Shown here: positions 28,013 to 36,349 of the stretch, piece after piece
Layout: each line of letters begins with the position of its first letter
Numbering within the stretch: position 1 is the stretch's first letter
Assembly (NCBI GenBank): GCA_028278625.1
Contig: JANQDY010000229.1
Location: 1 to 64,000 of the forward strand
Length of the DNA stretch: 64,000 bases
Reading direction: 5' to 3'
Source: Thermodesulfobacteriota bacterium
Lineage (GTDB): Bacteria; Desulfobacterota; DSM-4660; Desulfatiglandales; Desulfatiglandaceae
Made by a program: the position numbers and the translations under genes
The notes under the pieces: generated by a model
Databases searched by the model: none
Told to the model about the DNA's origin: nothing
What the model saw: only the letters and a program-made list of their open reading frames with translations

Positions 28013-28061
28013 CCTGTGAGATCCGGCAGCACACGAAACGCACTGCTGAAAGTTGATCAGC

Positions 28062-28096
28062 AAGAAAGGCAGTTCTTTCTGGGAACTGCCTTTCTT
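28062..28096 (+). terminator. rho-independent terminator after hbd
   Basis: Fourteen-bp perfect stem AAGAAAGGCAGTTC / GAACTGCCTTTCTT with a seven-base loop, running into TTTTGT. The same GGCAGTTC/GAACTGCC stem recurs in the terminator at 29011-29044. Confidence 0.85.
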
Positions 28097-28151
28097 TTGT
28101 CCTGTTTCGGGACATCCTTATGGAATGCAAATTGTTTATAAATCATCTTGG

Positions 28152-28180
28152 TTGACCTGCAAAAATATCTCCCCTATACT
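28152..28180 (+). promoter_or_regulatory. sigma70-type promoter of the nucleotidyltransferase gene
   Basis: TTGACC (28152-28157), a 17-base spacer and TATACT (28175-28180), followed by about 72 bases to the ATG at 28259. Spacing and both boxes are close to consensus. Confidence 0.65.
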
Positions 28181-28258
28181 CCCTGAGGTGACTGCGCACT
28201 CCCTGTCTCGTACAGAATCAATGTCTTACGACGTTATCCATTTTTCGAGAGGCGTACG

Positions 28259-28690
28259 ATGGAACATGTTACTGAAAAAATCAGAGAGACACTGAAAACT
28301 CGCCTCCAGGAACTATATGACGGCCAGCGAACCATCATAGCAGTCTATCTTTTTGGTTCTCATGTGAGAGACGGCACGGGGAAAGCTTCAGATCTGGATC
28401 TCGCCTTTCTCATGGATGACCGCGCCTATAGAGATGATCCCCTTTCAACGGTTGCGCCCGCCTATATGACTGCAACCAGCGTGGGAATGGTCCTGGGAAT
28501 GGACACGGACGTCACCATCCTCAACGCCGCATCTCTGGAAATCGCTTACGAAGTCGTCACTAAAGGGAAGTGCCTTCTGGAATATGACGGAGAAAAAAGG
28601 ATAGACTACGAAATCGCACTGCGTGGCATGTATTTTGATTTCAAGCCGTTTCTGGATGAACTTCGATCAAACTGCATCAACAATCTGTAG
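28259..28690 (+). CDS. MNT-domain nucleotidyltransferase (MntA-like antitoxin)
   Basis: A 143-residue minimal nucleotidyltransferase. It carries the Pol-beta-superfamily signature GSHVRDGTGKASDLDL, with Gly33-Ser34 and the metal-binding Asp45 and Asp47. In HepT/MntA systems such a protein adenylylates and silences a HEPN ribonuclease. No HEPN gene is next to it in the window, so it may be an orphan or have lost its partner. It has its own promoter and lies in a cassette bounded by two similar terminators, upstream of a broken FitA-like antitoxin. Confidence 0.85.
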   Translation: MEHVTEKIRETLKTRLQELYDGQRTIIAVYLFGSHVRDGTGKASDLDLAFLMDDRAYRDDPLSTVAPAYMTATSVGMVLGMDTDVTILNAASLEIAYEVVTKGKCLLEYDGEKRIDYEIALRGMYFDFKPFLDELRSNCINNL

Positions 28691-28845
28691 GACCGAATAT
28701 GGCGTTCTCAAAAGGCACACAGATGACTTCTCGTTGTTTTTAAGACAAATAAAGGAGAACTATCTGGCCTTAAAGGGAAACTGACATATCCGTCTGAAGC
28801 GCTATTCCGCATCATCGATTACAACAAACAGCAAAGGATGAGAAC

Positions 28846-28959
28846 ATGCCGTCACTTCAAGTAAGAGATTTGCCGGAAAAAATCTATCACAGACTTCAGT
28901 CAAATGCACGAAAAGAGCATCGGATGACGAGAAACTGCGACGTCTCGCCAGTGACGTAG
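28846..28959 (+). pseudogene. FitA-like ribbon-helix-helix antitoxin remnant
   Basis: The frame from the ATG at 28846 reads MPSLQVRDLPEKIYHRLQSN and continues ARKEHR, which is the DNA-binding N-terminus of FitA/VapB-type antitoxins. It then diverges and stops after 37 codons, about half the family length, and no PIN-domain toxin follows. A second frame from about 28918 to 29065 stays open (LRRLASDVGIRFLEIQ) and could be a shifted or rearranged remainder. I read this as a decayed toxin-antitoxin fragment; a functional 37-residue peptide cannot be excluded. Confidence 0.6.
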
Positions 28960-29010
28960 GGATTCGCTTTCTGGAAATTCAACAGAAATCACGAACAGAA
29001 AACGTAAACA

Positions 29011-29044
29011 AAAAGGCAGTTCTTCGTTTTGAACTGCCTTTTTT
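29011..29044 (+). terminator. rho-independent terminator closing the MNT/FitA cassette
   Basis: AAAAGGCAGTTC, an eight-base loop TTCGTTTT, GAACTGCCTTTT and a run of further T residues. The stem core is identical to the hbd terminator 950 bases upstream. Confidence 0.8.
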
Positions 29045-29066
29045 TATATGGGGAATAAGGAGATGA

Positions 29067-29156
29067 CTACTTGTTCTTGTGGCGCATCTTTTTTCGAAGT
29101 TTTCTGTACTTGTGTTTGGTGATTTTCTTTCTTCGCTTCTTTACAACGCTACCCAT
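29067..29156 (-). CDS. 29-residue COX24/AURKAIP1-domain (bS22-like) ribosomal peptide
   Basis: Very short, extremely basic peptide MGSVVKKRRKKITKHKYR ending LRKKMRHKNK, with more than half its residues Lys, Arg or His. It matches the bacterial COX24/AURKAIP1 domain family; the mycobacterial bS22 30S protein has nearly the same N-terminus (MGSVIKKRRKR). A near-perfect GGGAGGAAAG Shine-Dalgarno precedes the ATG at 29156. It is probably a small-subunit ribosomal component. It lies between the cassette terminator and a REC-GGDEF gene transcribed the same way. Confidence 0.85.
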   Translation of the reverse strand: MGSVVKKRRKKITKHKYRKLRKKMRHKNK

Positions 29157-29334
29157 TCGATTCTTTCCTCCCTCAAGTGATCTTTTTAGACTATCAAACT
29201 TCAGCTTGGATTGTCAACCGCTATTTTTTTGAAAGGGGGTAAACAGGGGGATGCGGTGGCAGATTCAATGCATTCCGGCTGGAACTTCAAGTTTACATAA
29301 TATTTATTATCAGACGTTATTACGGTAAGCAATT

Positions 29335-30237
29335 TTATGCGGCGCTCGGTTGTTCCTGGTGTGCAAATGCCTTCTTGTTACGCGCCTTATCTTCATACAG
29401 CTTTTGGTCCGCATCACCAACCAGGGCTTCCGCATTCAATCCCGTTTGAAATACCGCGAAACCACTGCTGGCTGATACCCCGCACTCCTTCTCAATACCC
29501 GATTTGATGCGGGCGGACATCATCTTGGCAACATCTGCGCCGGCCTCGATCAAAAGAACGGCGAATTCGTCGCCCCCATACCGATACCCTGAATCGACAT
29601 TTTGTCGCATTTTGCCCTGAATAACGGTGCCAACTTTCTGCAGCAGTTCGTCTCCTGCGAGATGCCCGAATTTATCATTGTATTGCTTGAAGGCGTCCAG
29701 ATCCAAAAGAATCAACGCCAGCGGATGATTCTGCCGCTCTGCCCGCGCCGTCTCTTCTTTGAGGCGATCATAGAAATGCCGCTGGTTGTAGAGCCCGGTT
29801 AATGAATCGGTAATGGAAAGCCGATTGAGTTCTTCTCGAATGTTCCTTTCAATGATGCCCCGTCTGAATTTGGCTTCTATCTCTTCAATGCCGAAGGGTT
29901 TGTTAACGAAATCAGTGGCACCGGCGTTAATGGTTTCCACATATTTGTATTCTTTGGTGTAACCGGTCATGGCGATGGCACAAATATTCGGGTGGTCTCT
30001 TTTTACGCGTGCGATGAGTTCGAGACCGTCAATGCCCGGCATTCGAATGTCTGTTAATAAAAAGGTGTAGGCAGTATTGCCCAATTTCTGTAACGCTTCA
30101 GCACCGTTTTCAGCAGTATCCACTTTGAAACCGAGGTGCCTTAGCATGGCAGAAACAGGTTCTCTCACAATCTCTTCATCGTCGACCACCAGCACGTATT
30201 CATTTTCATAGGATATGTCATCAATTGTAGCTGTCAT
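29335..30237 (-). CDS. response regulator with GGDEF output (diguanylate cyclase)
   Basis: A 300-residue REC-GGDEF protein. The receiver has acidic Asp-Asp-Glu near residue 20, phospho-acceptor Asp in LTDIRMPGIDG and the Lys in VNKPFG. The GGDEF domain is active-site intact (RYGGDEFAVL), and the position of the inhibitory RxxD motif reads QNVD. The linker is short. It starts nine bases after the miaB stop and is the last gene of a leftward transcription unit, so its expression may be tied to housekeeping genes. Confidence 0.92.
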   Translation of the reverse strand: MTATIDDISYENEYVLVVDDEEIVREPVSAMLRHLGFKVDTAENGAEALQKLGNTAYTFLLTDIRMPGIDGLELIARVKRDHPNICAIAMTGYTKEYKYVETINAGATDFVNKPFGIEEIEAKFRRGIIERNIREELNRLSITDSLTGLYNQRHFYDRLKEETARAERQNHPLALILLDLDAFKQYNDKFGHLAGDELLQKVGTVIQGKMRQNVDSGYRYGGDEFAVLLIEAGADVAKMMSARIKSGIEKECGVSASSGFAVFQTGLNAEALVGDADQKLYEDKARNKKAFAHQEQPSAA

Positions 30238-30246
30238 AACGTATGG

Positions 30247-31566
30247 TTAGTCCTCTAGTCCGCCTTTCAGCGAGTTAAGGTAAGACTCTTGTACGACAAC
30301 TTCTACCATTTTTCCCACCAAATGGGCGTCTCCGTCAAAATTGACCACTTTGTTGGAAGGGGTTCGCCCCGTAAGCTGCTCACCTCTTTTGCTAGTCCCT
30401 TCAACCAGCACCGTCATTCGCTGACCCACAAGTTTCCGGTTCTTTTCTAGGGTGATACGGTTTTGAAGGTTTTGCAGGCGATAAAGTCTGGCTATTTTGA
30501 CTTTCTCGCTCACCTTGTGTGGCATTCGCGCAGCAGGCGTTCCTTCGCGATCAGAGTATTTGAACGAAAAAAGCGAATCGAATTCGATTTTTTCGATCAA
30601 ATCCAGGGTACTCCGAAAGTCTTCCTCTGTTTCTCCGGGGAATCCTACCATAACATCGCTGGTAATGGCAATATCCTCTTTGCAGGTTCTCAGTTTATCT
30701 ATGATCTCAAAATACTGATTTCGGTTATACCCACGATGCATGGCTTTCAGAATGCGATCGCTCCCCGCCTGAAACGGCAGGTGAATATGACTTGCCAGTT
30801 TGTCAATATTCTTGAAACAGTCGATCAGCTCATGTGAAAGATCCTTTGGATGGGAGGTTGTAAACCGGAGTCTGAACAGATCGTCCAGTGTAGAAAGGGA
30901 ACGGAGCAAGGATGCAAAATTCCACTTTTCGTGCGCCTCTTTCCAGGCATAGGAATTGACGTTCTGCCCTAGCAGAGTGATTTCCCGTATGCCTTCGGAA
31001 AGAAGATATTTGGCTTCATCAAGAATATCCCTGGGCGAGCGGAAGAACTCCCGACCTCTCACATAAGGAACAATGCAGTAGCTGCAAAAATTATTGCACC
31101 CTTCCATTATGGAAATAAAGCCAGAAATCCGATTTTGAAAGTATCCTGTGCATTTTGCTGGAGGCGGCGGCGTACAGTTGAGAGCCGTTGCCGAAATCCG
31201 TTTGCGATTGTTATGAATTTCTTCAATGGTTTCAAGAATTCGACCCAACTCCCTGGGACCCAAAACAAAATCGAGCAGCGGAAATCGCCGCATTATTTCC
31301 GTACCTTTCATTTGGGCCAGGCATCCGATCATCCCCACAATTAATTCAGGGTTCTTCTCCTTGACATCGGCCATTCGGCCGAGGAAACTGCAGGCTTTCT
31401 GCTCTGGTTTGGCGCGGACGGCACAGGTGTTGATCAGTATCACCCCTGCTTCATGCACATCCTCTACCGGCCGGAAGCCGCTCTTAATGAGGGATTGTGC
31501 CAGAAAATCGGAATCGTATTCATTCATCTGGCATCCCATGGTTTTAATGTGAAAACGCTTGTTCAA
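30247..31566 (-). CDS. miaB: tRNA-2-methylthio-N6-dimethylallyladenosine synthase
   Basis: Radical-SAM methylthiotransferase that adds the methylthio group to i6A37 of tRNAs reading UNN codons. The 439 residues comprise the N-terminal UPF0004 domain with three cluster cysteines (Cys12 in TMGCQMNEYDSD, one in NTCAVR, one in GCLAQ), the radical-SAM CxxxCxxC (CNNFCSYC), and a C-terminal TRAM domain. Translation starts at a TTG with GAGG seven bases upstream. It is nine bases downstream of the DUF4911 gene. Confidence 0.96.
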   Translation of the reverse strand: MNKRFHIKTMGCQMNEYDSDFLAQSLIKSGFRPVEDVHEAGVILINTCAVRAKPEQKACSFLGRMADVKEKNPELIVGMIGCLAQMKGTEIMRRFPLLDFVLGPRELGRILETIEEIHNNRKRISATALNCTPPPPAKCTGYFQNRISGFISIMEGCNNFCSYCIVPYVRGREFFRSPRDILDEAKYLLSEGIREITLLGQNVNSYAWKEAHEKWNFASLLRSLSTLDDLFRLRFTTSHPKDLSHELIDCFKNIDKLASHIHLPFQAGSDRILKAMHRGYNRNQYFEIIDKLRTCKEDIAITSDVMVGFPGETEEDFRSTLDLIEKIEFDSLFSFKYSDREGTPAARMPHKVSEKVKIARLYRLQNLQNRITLEKNRKLVGQRMTVLVEGTSKRGEQLTGRTPSNKVVNFDGDAHLVGKMVEVVVQESYLNSLKGGLED

Positions 31567-31575
31567 TCACACACC

Positions 31576-31803
31576 TCAAAGGGGGGCTGAAATGGATAGG
31601 TTTTCATTGTTTCTGAGTGCATCCATCAGTTCAAGAACCATCGCTTCGCAACCGGGCGCTATGCGGACTTCGATCAGTGCTGCGTTAGGGTCTTTAGTGG
31701 AGACGAGGGCCATCCCATCATAGGATTCAAGCAGGAACCTGAAATAATGGATTTCCTCTCTGTCTACCCGAAATAGTCTTTTCGTGCATTCCAACGGTTC
31801 CAT
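31576..31803 (-). CDS. DUF4911-type small protein
   Basis: A 75-residue acidic protein of unknown function. The pattern EIHYFRFLLESYDGMALVST followed by a short strand and an E/L-rich tail fits the DUF4911 family common in deltaproteobacteria. It has no catalytic motif or membrane segment. It sits between nadK and miaB with gaps of about ten bases on each side, so it is co-transcribed; a role in RNA or nucleotide metabolism would be guesswork. Confidence 0.75.
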   Translation of the reverse strand: MEPLECTKRLFRVDREEIHYFRFLLESYDGMALVSTKDPNAALIEVRIAPGCEAMVLELMDALRNNENLSISAPL

Positions 31804-31813
31804 GCCCGCCTCA

Positions 31814-32704
31814 TCAACAAGGCTCCGTAGATTTGTTGTAGGTAACGCCTCCCCACATGAGTTTCGTTCTGAGAATGCGAAAATGGTTTTGAGCAGGCGG
31901 CTGGAAAAGGTTTATCTTTTCCTTGGATTTATAAATATGGACCGTGTCCCCGTGGCGAAGATCGAACCCCACTTGGCCGTCAAGGGTTAACACAACGGTT
32001 TTTTCACTCTCCCTGCCCATTTCTATGCCCACAACGGCACTGTCAGGTACAATGATCGGCCTGTTTGTGAGGGTAAACGGACAAATCGGTGTCAAAACAA
32101 ATGTTTCAATGGTGGGATAAAGAATGGGCCCTCCGGCCGAAAGATTATAGGCGGTGGATCCGGTGGGAGTGGCAATGATGAGACCGTCGGCCCTGAATGT
32201 GGTCACAAAAAGACCGTTTACGGAGACATCCAGATCGATAATTCTGGCAATGGTGCTTTTATTGATTACCACGTCATTTAGCACGTGAAAGCGAAACACT
32301 TCCCTCTCATCCCTCAGGACCTTTGTTTCAAGCATCATCCTGCTTTCCACATGAAGGCCGCCGTTCAGCATGGTTTCCACAACGGAATAGAGCTTTTCCA
32401 ATGGAACACAGGTCAAAAAACCGAGCCCACCAAGATTTACTCCCAGAATGGGAGCACCGTATCGTCCCACCTGACGGGCGGCGCCCAGCAGAGTCCCGTC
32501 CCCGCCCAGCACAACGATCCAATTTACATCTCTTGGAACCTGTTGCTTTTGCAAAGAGGCGCCGTTTTCAACAAACTCCGCTGCCATTTCCTGGCTAAAG
32601 ACGGTTATGCCGCGTTTTTCAAACCAGCCTTTAAGCTTCAATGCCTCGGTTTTTGCCGGCTCATGATGGTGTTTGTAAATAATCCCGACAGATTTTGATT
32701 TCAT
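31814..32704 (-). CDS. nadK: NAD kinase
   Basis: ATP- or polyphosphate-dependent phosphorylation of NAD to NADP. The 296-residue protein has the diagnostic GGDGTLL at residues 67-73, GVNLGGLGFL near 90 and the later TPTGSTAYNLSAGGPI. The ATG at 32704 is preferred; a TTG one codon earlier also fits. It lies six to nine bases after the P-loop kinase stop and is coupled to DUF4911 and miaB. Confidence 0.97.
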   Translation of the reverse strand: MKSKSVGIIYKHHHEPAKTEALKLKGWFEKRGITVFSQEMAAEFVENGASLQKQQVPRDVNWIVVLGGDGTLLGAARQVGRYGAPILGVNLGGLGFLTCVPLEKLYSVVETMLNGGLHVESRMMLETKVLRDEREVFRFHVLNDVVINKSTIARIIDLDVSVNGLFVTTFRADGLIIATPTGSTAYNLSAGGPILYPTIETFVLTPICPFTLTNRPIIVPDSAVVGIEMGRESEKTVVLTLDGQVGFDLRHGDTVHIYKSKEKINLFQPPAQNHFRILRTKLMWGGVTYNKSTEPC

Positions 32705-32713
32705 CAAACGGCC

Positions 32714-33316
32714 CTATGCGGTGGTTTTTCCAATCACCACCCACTCCTCGGTCAAATCCGAAGTGGTATCCACCAACAAATGAATGATTTCCAAGTCCGG
32801 ATGCCGCTCTTTCAAGTCATTCAAATCCACCGGCTCAAATTTCTTCACATTATTGATGTAAGCTTGCTCAGTCAGTGCATTGGATTCGTAGTTTTCCTTG
32901 GTTCGTTTGGAAATACGCGAAAGGGATACCTTTTTGGGACACTGGGTTTGTTGAATTACCAGCGTTTTGTGGTGATCAGCAGCGACTTTTGCAGCGCGTC
33001 TTCTGAGGGCTTGGGTGACGAAGGTGGCATCCAGAATGATCCCCTCTCCAATGCCTGCCGCCTCATCTGCCAGCCTGAACATTTCATCATAGACCAGGGT
33101 GCGCTTCTGCATGTTGGCGGCCTCTTTTTCATCAAAAATTTCCTTATGCTTCAGCACCTGGAGCCGAATGAGGTCGGATCTCAAAATGCGATAACCCTTC
33201 ATTTCGGCAATGACTTCCGTGGTCTCCGTCTTATAGGATGCCGGCAGTCCGCAGGCAATCAGAACCGTATCGGGTTTCAGTTCTCTTTTCATAAATGTGA
33301 CAAAATCTTCTTTCAT
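32714..33316 (-). CDS. P-loop kinase-like protein with altered Walker A
   Basis: A 200-residue predicted kinase (COG0645 type). The nucleotide loop is GLPASYKT at 23-30, where the Gly normally just before Lys is Tyr; the rest of the family layout, including LRSDLIR and the IILDATF Asp, is present. In many bacteria this domain is fused to an aminoglycoside-phosphotransferase-like domain; here that domain is the separate upstream gene. GGAG precedes the ATG by seven bases. Substrate unknown. Confidence 0.78.
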   Translation of the reverse strand: MKEDFVTFMKRELKPDTVLIACGLPASYKTETTEVIAEMKGYRILRSDLIRLQVLKHKEIFDEKEAANMQKRTLVYDEMFRLADEAAGIGEGIILDATFVTQALRRRAAKVAADHHKTLVIQQTQCPKKVSLSRISKRTKENYESNALTEQAYINNVKKFEPVDLNDLKERHPDLEIIHLLVDTTSDLTEEWVVIGKTTA

Positions 33317-33411
33317 TATTGGGCTCCAATAGACTTTAGCGTGTTTGCTATTCCATCAAAACAAGATAAGTTGAAACTTGGCCGCGGCAATTGAGAGTAT
33401 CATTTCTCCCA

Positions 33412-34413
33412 TTATAAATGGATATAATCATGGGCCAGGTTGAAATAGGATTGGGCACGGTTAATGGCTTCTGTTTTCGCCCCATCCGTTATTGAAGGAT
33501 CATCAACCTGAAAACCGTTGACCTTTCCGCGCACAAACGCCCTGTAAACCTTGTAAAACCTGAGCAAGTGATCGACACCACTCTCCCCGGATAGCTCTTT
33601 ATAATGCAGCCAGAGCGATTCCGCCTCTTTGATTCCACCGTGGTATTCCAGATCCATCAACAGGAAGGCAATATCCGCAAGGGCATCACTGAATCGGAAA
33701 CGTTCATTGAATTCAATGCAGTCAATGATGGGAAGCCCCGGCATTATGCAGACATGCTCCATATGAAGGTCACCGTGGCAATCCCTTATGCGCCCGTCTG
33801 CGATTCTATCAAAAAACAGTTGATGGTGTTCTTCATAAAAATCATTGGTATACGTCATTATGTCCTGAAACTGTTTTTCCGAGATGGTCAGGCCGCAATG
33901 GTCTTGAACCTGTTCGAAGTTTTCGTCCGTGTTGATTTTGAATTTCTGTGGCTCTGCGTATTGGGATATTTCAGCACTCGTTCTGGCTTCTGAATGGAAT
34001 TTGGAGAGGACTCGGGCAATCTCAATCAAATTCCCCGGTGTGATTTTTCCAGCTTCGAAGAGGGATTTCATCAGATACTCATTCGGAATGCGCTTCATTT
34101 TGACCGCATAATCAACCGGTTCACCCTTTCGGTTTATGAGCGTATGCTTTCCGTCTAAAATTGTCACCGGAAGAACTTCAATATAGAGGTCTTTGGCCAG
34201 TCTACGGTTGAGGGCAACTTCCTGTTCGCAATAGTAGGCCCTTTTTTCAAGGCTTGAAAAATCCAAGAAACCGAAATTGACGGGTTTTTTGATCTTATAA
34301 ACAAATGAATCCGCAACAAAGACCACGGAGATATGGGTCTGGACCACATCCACTTTCTCAGTAAATTCGGGCAGTGCGGCTGGCCTCTTCAAGTCTAGGA
34401 TAAGCTGTTTCAT
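33412..34413 (-). CDS. aminoglycoside-phosphotransferase-like kinase (COG2187 type)
   Basis: A 333-residue kinase-fold protein. It has the ATP-binding Lys region FVYKIKKPVNFGFLDFS, the catalytic loop CHGDLHMEHV (His213-Asp215) and a metal-binding Asp231 in PIIDCIEFN. This is the N-terminal half of a common two-domain protein whose P-loop half is the next gene, 95 bases downstream. There is no reason to expect antibiotic resistance; the natural substrate is unknown. I start it at the ATG at 34413, behind AAGGAA, rather than at the in-frame TTG at 34440. Confidence 0.85.
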   Translation of the reverse strand: MKQLILDLKRPAALPEFTEKVDVVQTHISVVFVADSFVYKIKKPVNFGFLDFSSLEKRAYYCEQEVALNRRLAKDLYIEVLPVTILDGKHTLINRKGEPVDYAVKMKRIPNEYLMKSLFEAGKITPGNLIEIARVLSKFHSEARTSAEISQYAEPQKFKINTDENFEQVQDHCGLTISEKQFQDIMTYTNDFYEEHHQLFFDRIADGRIRDCHGDLHMEHVCIMPGLPIIDCIEFNERFRFSDALADIAFLLMDLEYHGGIKEAESLWLHYKELSGESGVDHLLRFYKVYRAFVRGKVNGFQVDDPSITDGAKTEAINRAQSYFNLAHDYIHL

Positions 34414-34530
34414 GATTTCACATTTCCTTCCGGGGGGCAATTTCGCCGTATTCTTATCTTAAATGAGAGAAGCAGGTCAAGAGCAAAAAAACGTGAGATA
34501 ACTCCCGGTAAGAAATATGGAATGCGGATA

Positions 34531-35169
34531 TCAGACCTTTTCGGTCTTTGCGGCCATTTCTGATTTGTAATGCTGGTAGTAAGCAAAGACTTTGTTGACA
34601 TAATGGCGGGTTGCCTTGATGGGTGGAATTCCTCCATGGCGTTTCACTTTACCAGCCCCCGCATTATAGGCAGCCAATGCCAGTTCCACGTTGTGATCGA
34701 ATGCATCCAGCATTTGCCGCAAATACTTGACGCCGCCATTGATGTTATGGACCGGATCAAAAGCATTCTTGACCCCAAGGGCACGGGCGGTTTTGGGCAT
34801 GAGCTGCATCAGGCCTTTTGCCCCCTGTTTTGAGACCGCTTTCGGGTCATAAGCGGATTCCGCCATTATGACGGCCTTGATGAGAGCGGGCTCTATTTTG
34901 TAACGGGCAGCCGCTGTTTCGATGGTTTCGTTAAATCGATCCGACTTTTTTCTTCCAACCGGCTTAATGGCAATGGGCGAGTCTGTCGCAGTTTTTCCTT
35001 GAGAAACGTCTAGGGCAGCGGGCGGGTGATTTCTTTCAAGCTCCCCACACTGGGCGGATTGAACACGCACGAATAGACCCATACTGAAAAAGAACAGCAG
35101 GTACATCATCCTGAAACAGCGGCGGTAAGTTTGGCCCGTAAACGGCCATGATATTGAGATTTCCTCCAC
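34531..35169 (-). CDS. lytic transglycosylase, SLT domain, exported
   Basis: Periplasmic peptidoglycan-cleaving enzyme. The 212-residue precursor has a basic segment (TYRRCFR), a hydrophobic core (MMYLLFFFSMGLFV) and a likely cleavage near QSAQC, then a C-terminal SLT domain. The catalytic Glu is in IMAESAYDP (near 104), with KGLMQLMP and AYNAGAGKV completing the family motifs. The start is chosen at GTG 35169 because AGGAGG lies just upstream; longer ORF starts give no signal-peptide-like N-terminus. Confidence 0.9.
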   Translation of the reverse strand: MEEISISWPFTGQTYRRCFRMMYLLFFFSMGLFVRVQSAQCGELERNHPPAALDVSQGKTATDSPIAIKPVGRKKSDRFNETIETAAARYKIEPALIKAVIMAESAYDPKAVSKQGAKGLMQLMPKTARALGVKNAFDPVHNINGGVKYLRQMLDAFDHNVELALAAYNAGAGKVKRHGGIPPIKATRHYVNKVFAYYQHYKSEMAAKTEKV

Positions 35170-35497
35170 AATTGACCTCCTGTGCTGAAAAATATGTGTG
35201 CTTTTGGTTTTGGTTGATTCCGGAGTCCGCAAGCAAATTATGCGCCACAAAAGGCCCCTCAAGGGGGATACCATCCTGGTACCTTGTGCGACGCCGGAAA
35301 AAAAGTCAAGTGCAAATATATACAATGGTTTGACTTTTTCAATATCAAGGGAAGAAATAATTGTTGGTATTCCAACTCACTTGCACCATATCCCCTATTG
35401 CAAACCGGATTTGGGAACTTCAAGAGTGTTTTGAATGATTGACTTCGGTCAAAAGGTGTCATAAAGGAAAAAAGAAAAACCCCGAGGAGGTATTTGC
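35170..35497. other. divergent intergenic region with a promoter-like sequence
   Basis: About 328 gene-free bases between the transglycosylase and the purine phosphorylase. On the minus strand TTGAAA (35337-35342), a 16-base spacer and TATATT (35315-35320) could drive the transglycosylase. A small hairpin TTGAC-TTCG-GTCAA lies near 35442-35455, before the rightward operon. No coding frame or repeat was recognised. Confidence 0.4.
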
Positions 35498-36319
35498 ATG
35501 CTTCGCGAAATCAAAGAAACAGTTGCGTTTCTATCTTCGCTCATGAAAAAAAAACCGGAACTGGGCATCAGCACCGGAACAGGTTTAGGAACCATTACGG
35601 AGAGAATAGATGCTGATTTCCGAATTCCCTTTGAAGAAATCCCCCACTTCCCAACCTCAACGGTGGAAGGGCATTACGGTAATCTTGTGGGCGGCACAAT
35701 CGCCGGAAAGTATGTTCTGGCTCTTGAAGGGAGATTCCATCTGTATGAAGGATATTCGGCAAAAGAAGTGACCTTCCCGGTGAGGGTCATGGCAATGCTT
35801 GGCGCGAAGTATCTATTGATATCCAGCGCTACCGGAGGTCTGAACCCACTGTTTGAAAGAGGCGATCTCATGTTGGTCACCGACCATATTAATTTAAAGG
35901 GAGTAAATCCCCTGGTCGGTCCCAATCTGGATGATTTCGGCCCTCGATTTCCGGACATGACCCGTGTTTACGATCCCCAACTGATACGGCTGGCCCGCAA
36001 AACAGCTCTCGATCAAAAAATCCCCTTGCGAGAGGGCGTTTACGTGGGGGTTCTGGGACCGAACCTTGAGACGCCTGCTGAAACACGATTTCTGCGAATG
36101 ATCGGCGCGGACGTCGTCGGCATGTCAACGGTAAGCCAGGCCATTGTAGGGGTTCATTGCGGCATGAAGATTCTGGGCATTGTGGTTATTACCAACATGA
36201 ATCTTCCCGACTGCATGGAAGAGACATCCATCGATTCGGTTATTGCAACGGCCAATACGGCAGGCCCCGTCCTCACCGATCTATGGGAAAGGATTATCGG
36301 AAATCTCGACACAGCCTAA
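35498..36319 (+). CDS. punA: purine nucleoside phosphorylase (trimeric, PNP/MTAP family)
   Basis: Phosphorolysis of purine nucleosides in salvage. The 273-residue protein has the family's phosphate- and purine-site segments: TVEGHYGNLVGGTIAGK, LEGRFHLYEGY, SATGGLNP, GPNLETPAETRFLRMIGADV and GMSTVSQ. The purine-contacting Asn in the late ITNMN segment points to a guanosine/inosine phosphorylase rather than methylthioadenosine phosphorylase. A perfect GAGGAGG precedes the ATG. It heads a rightward unit with the membrane hydroxylase-family and FGGY-kinase genes. Confidence 0.92.
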   Translation: MLREIKETVAFLSSLMKKKPELGISTGTGLGTITERIDADFRIPFEEIPHFPTSTVEGHYGNLVGGTIAGKYVLALEGRFHLYEGYSAKEVTFPVRVMAMLGAKYLLISSATGGLNPLFERGDLMLVTDHINLKGVNPLVGPNLDDFGPRFPDMTRVYDPQLIRLARKTALDQKIPLREGVYVGVLGPNLETPAETRFLRMIGADVVGMSTVSQAIVGVHCGMKILGIVVITNMNLPDCMEETSIDSVIATANTAGPVLTDLWERIIGNLDTA

Positions 36320-36349
36320 TGAGAAGAAAACAGGAGGCACCGTCCCCAA

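Noticed and set aside
33412..34413. Aminoglycoside resistance gene
   Set aside because: The fold is APH-like, but the protein is of the COG2187 type with a P-loop kinase partner and sits by housekeeping genes; no evidence for antibiotic modification.
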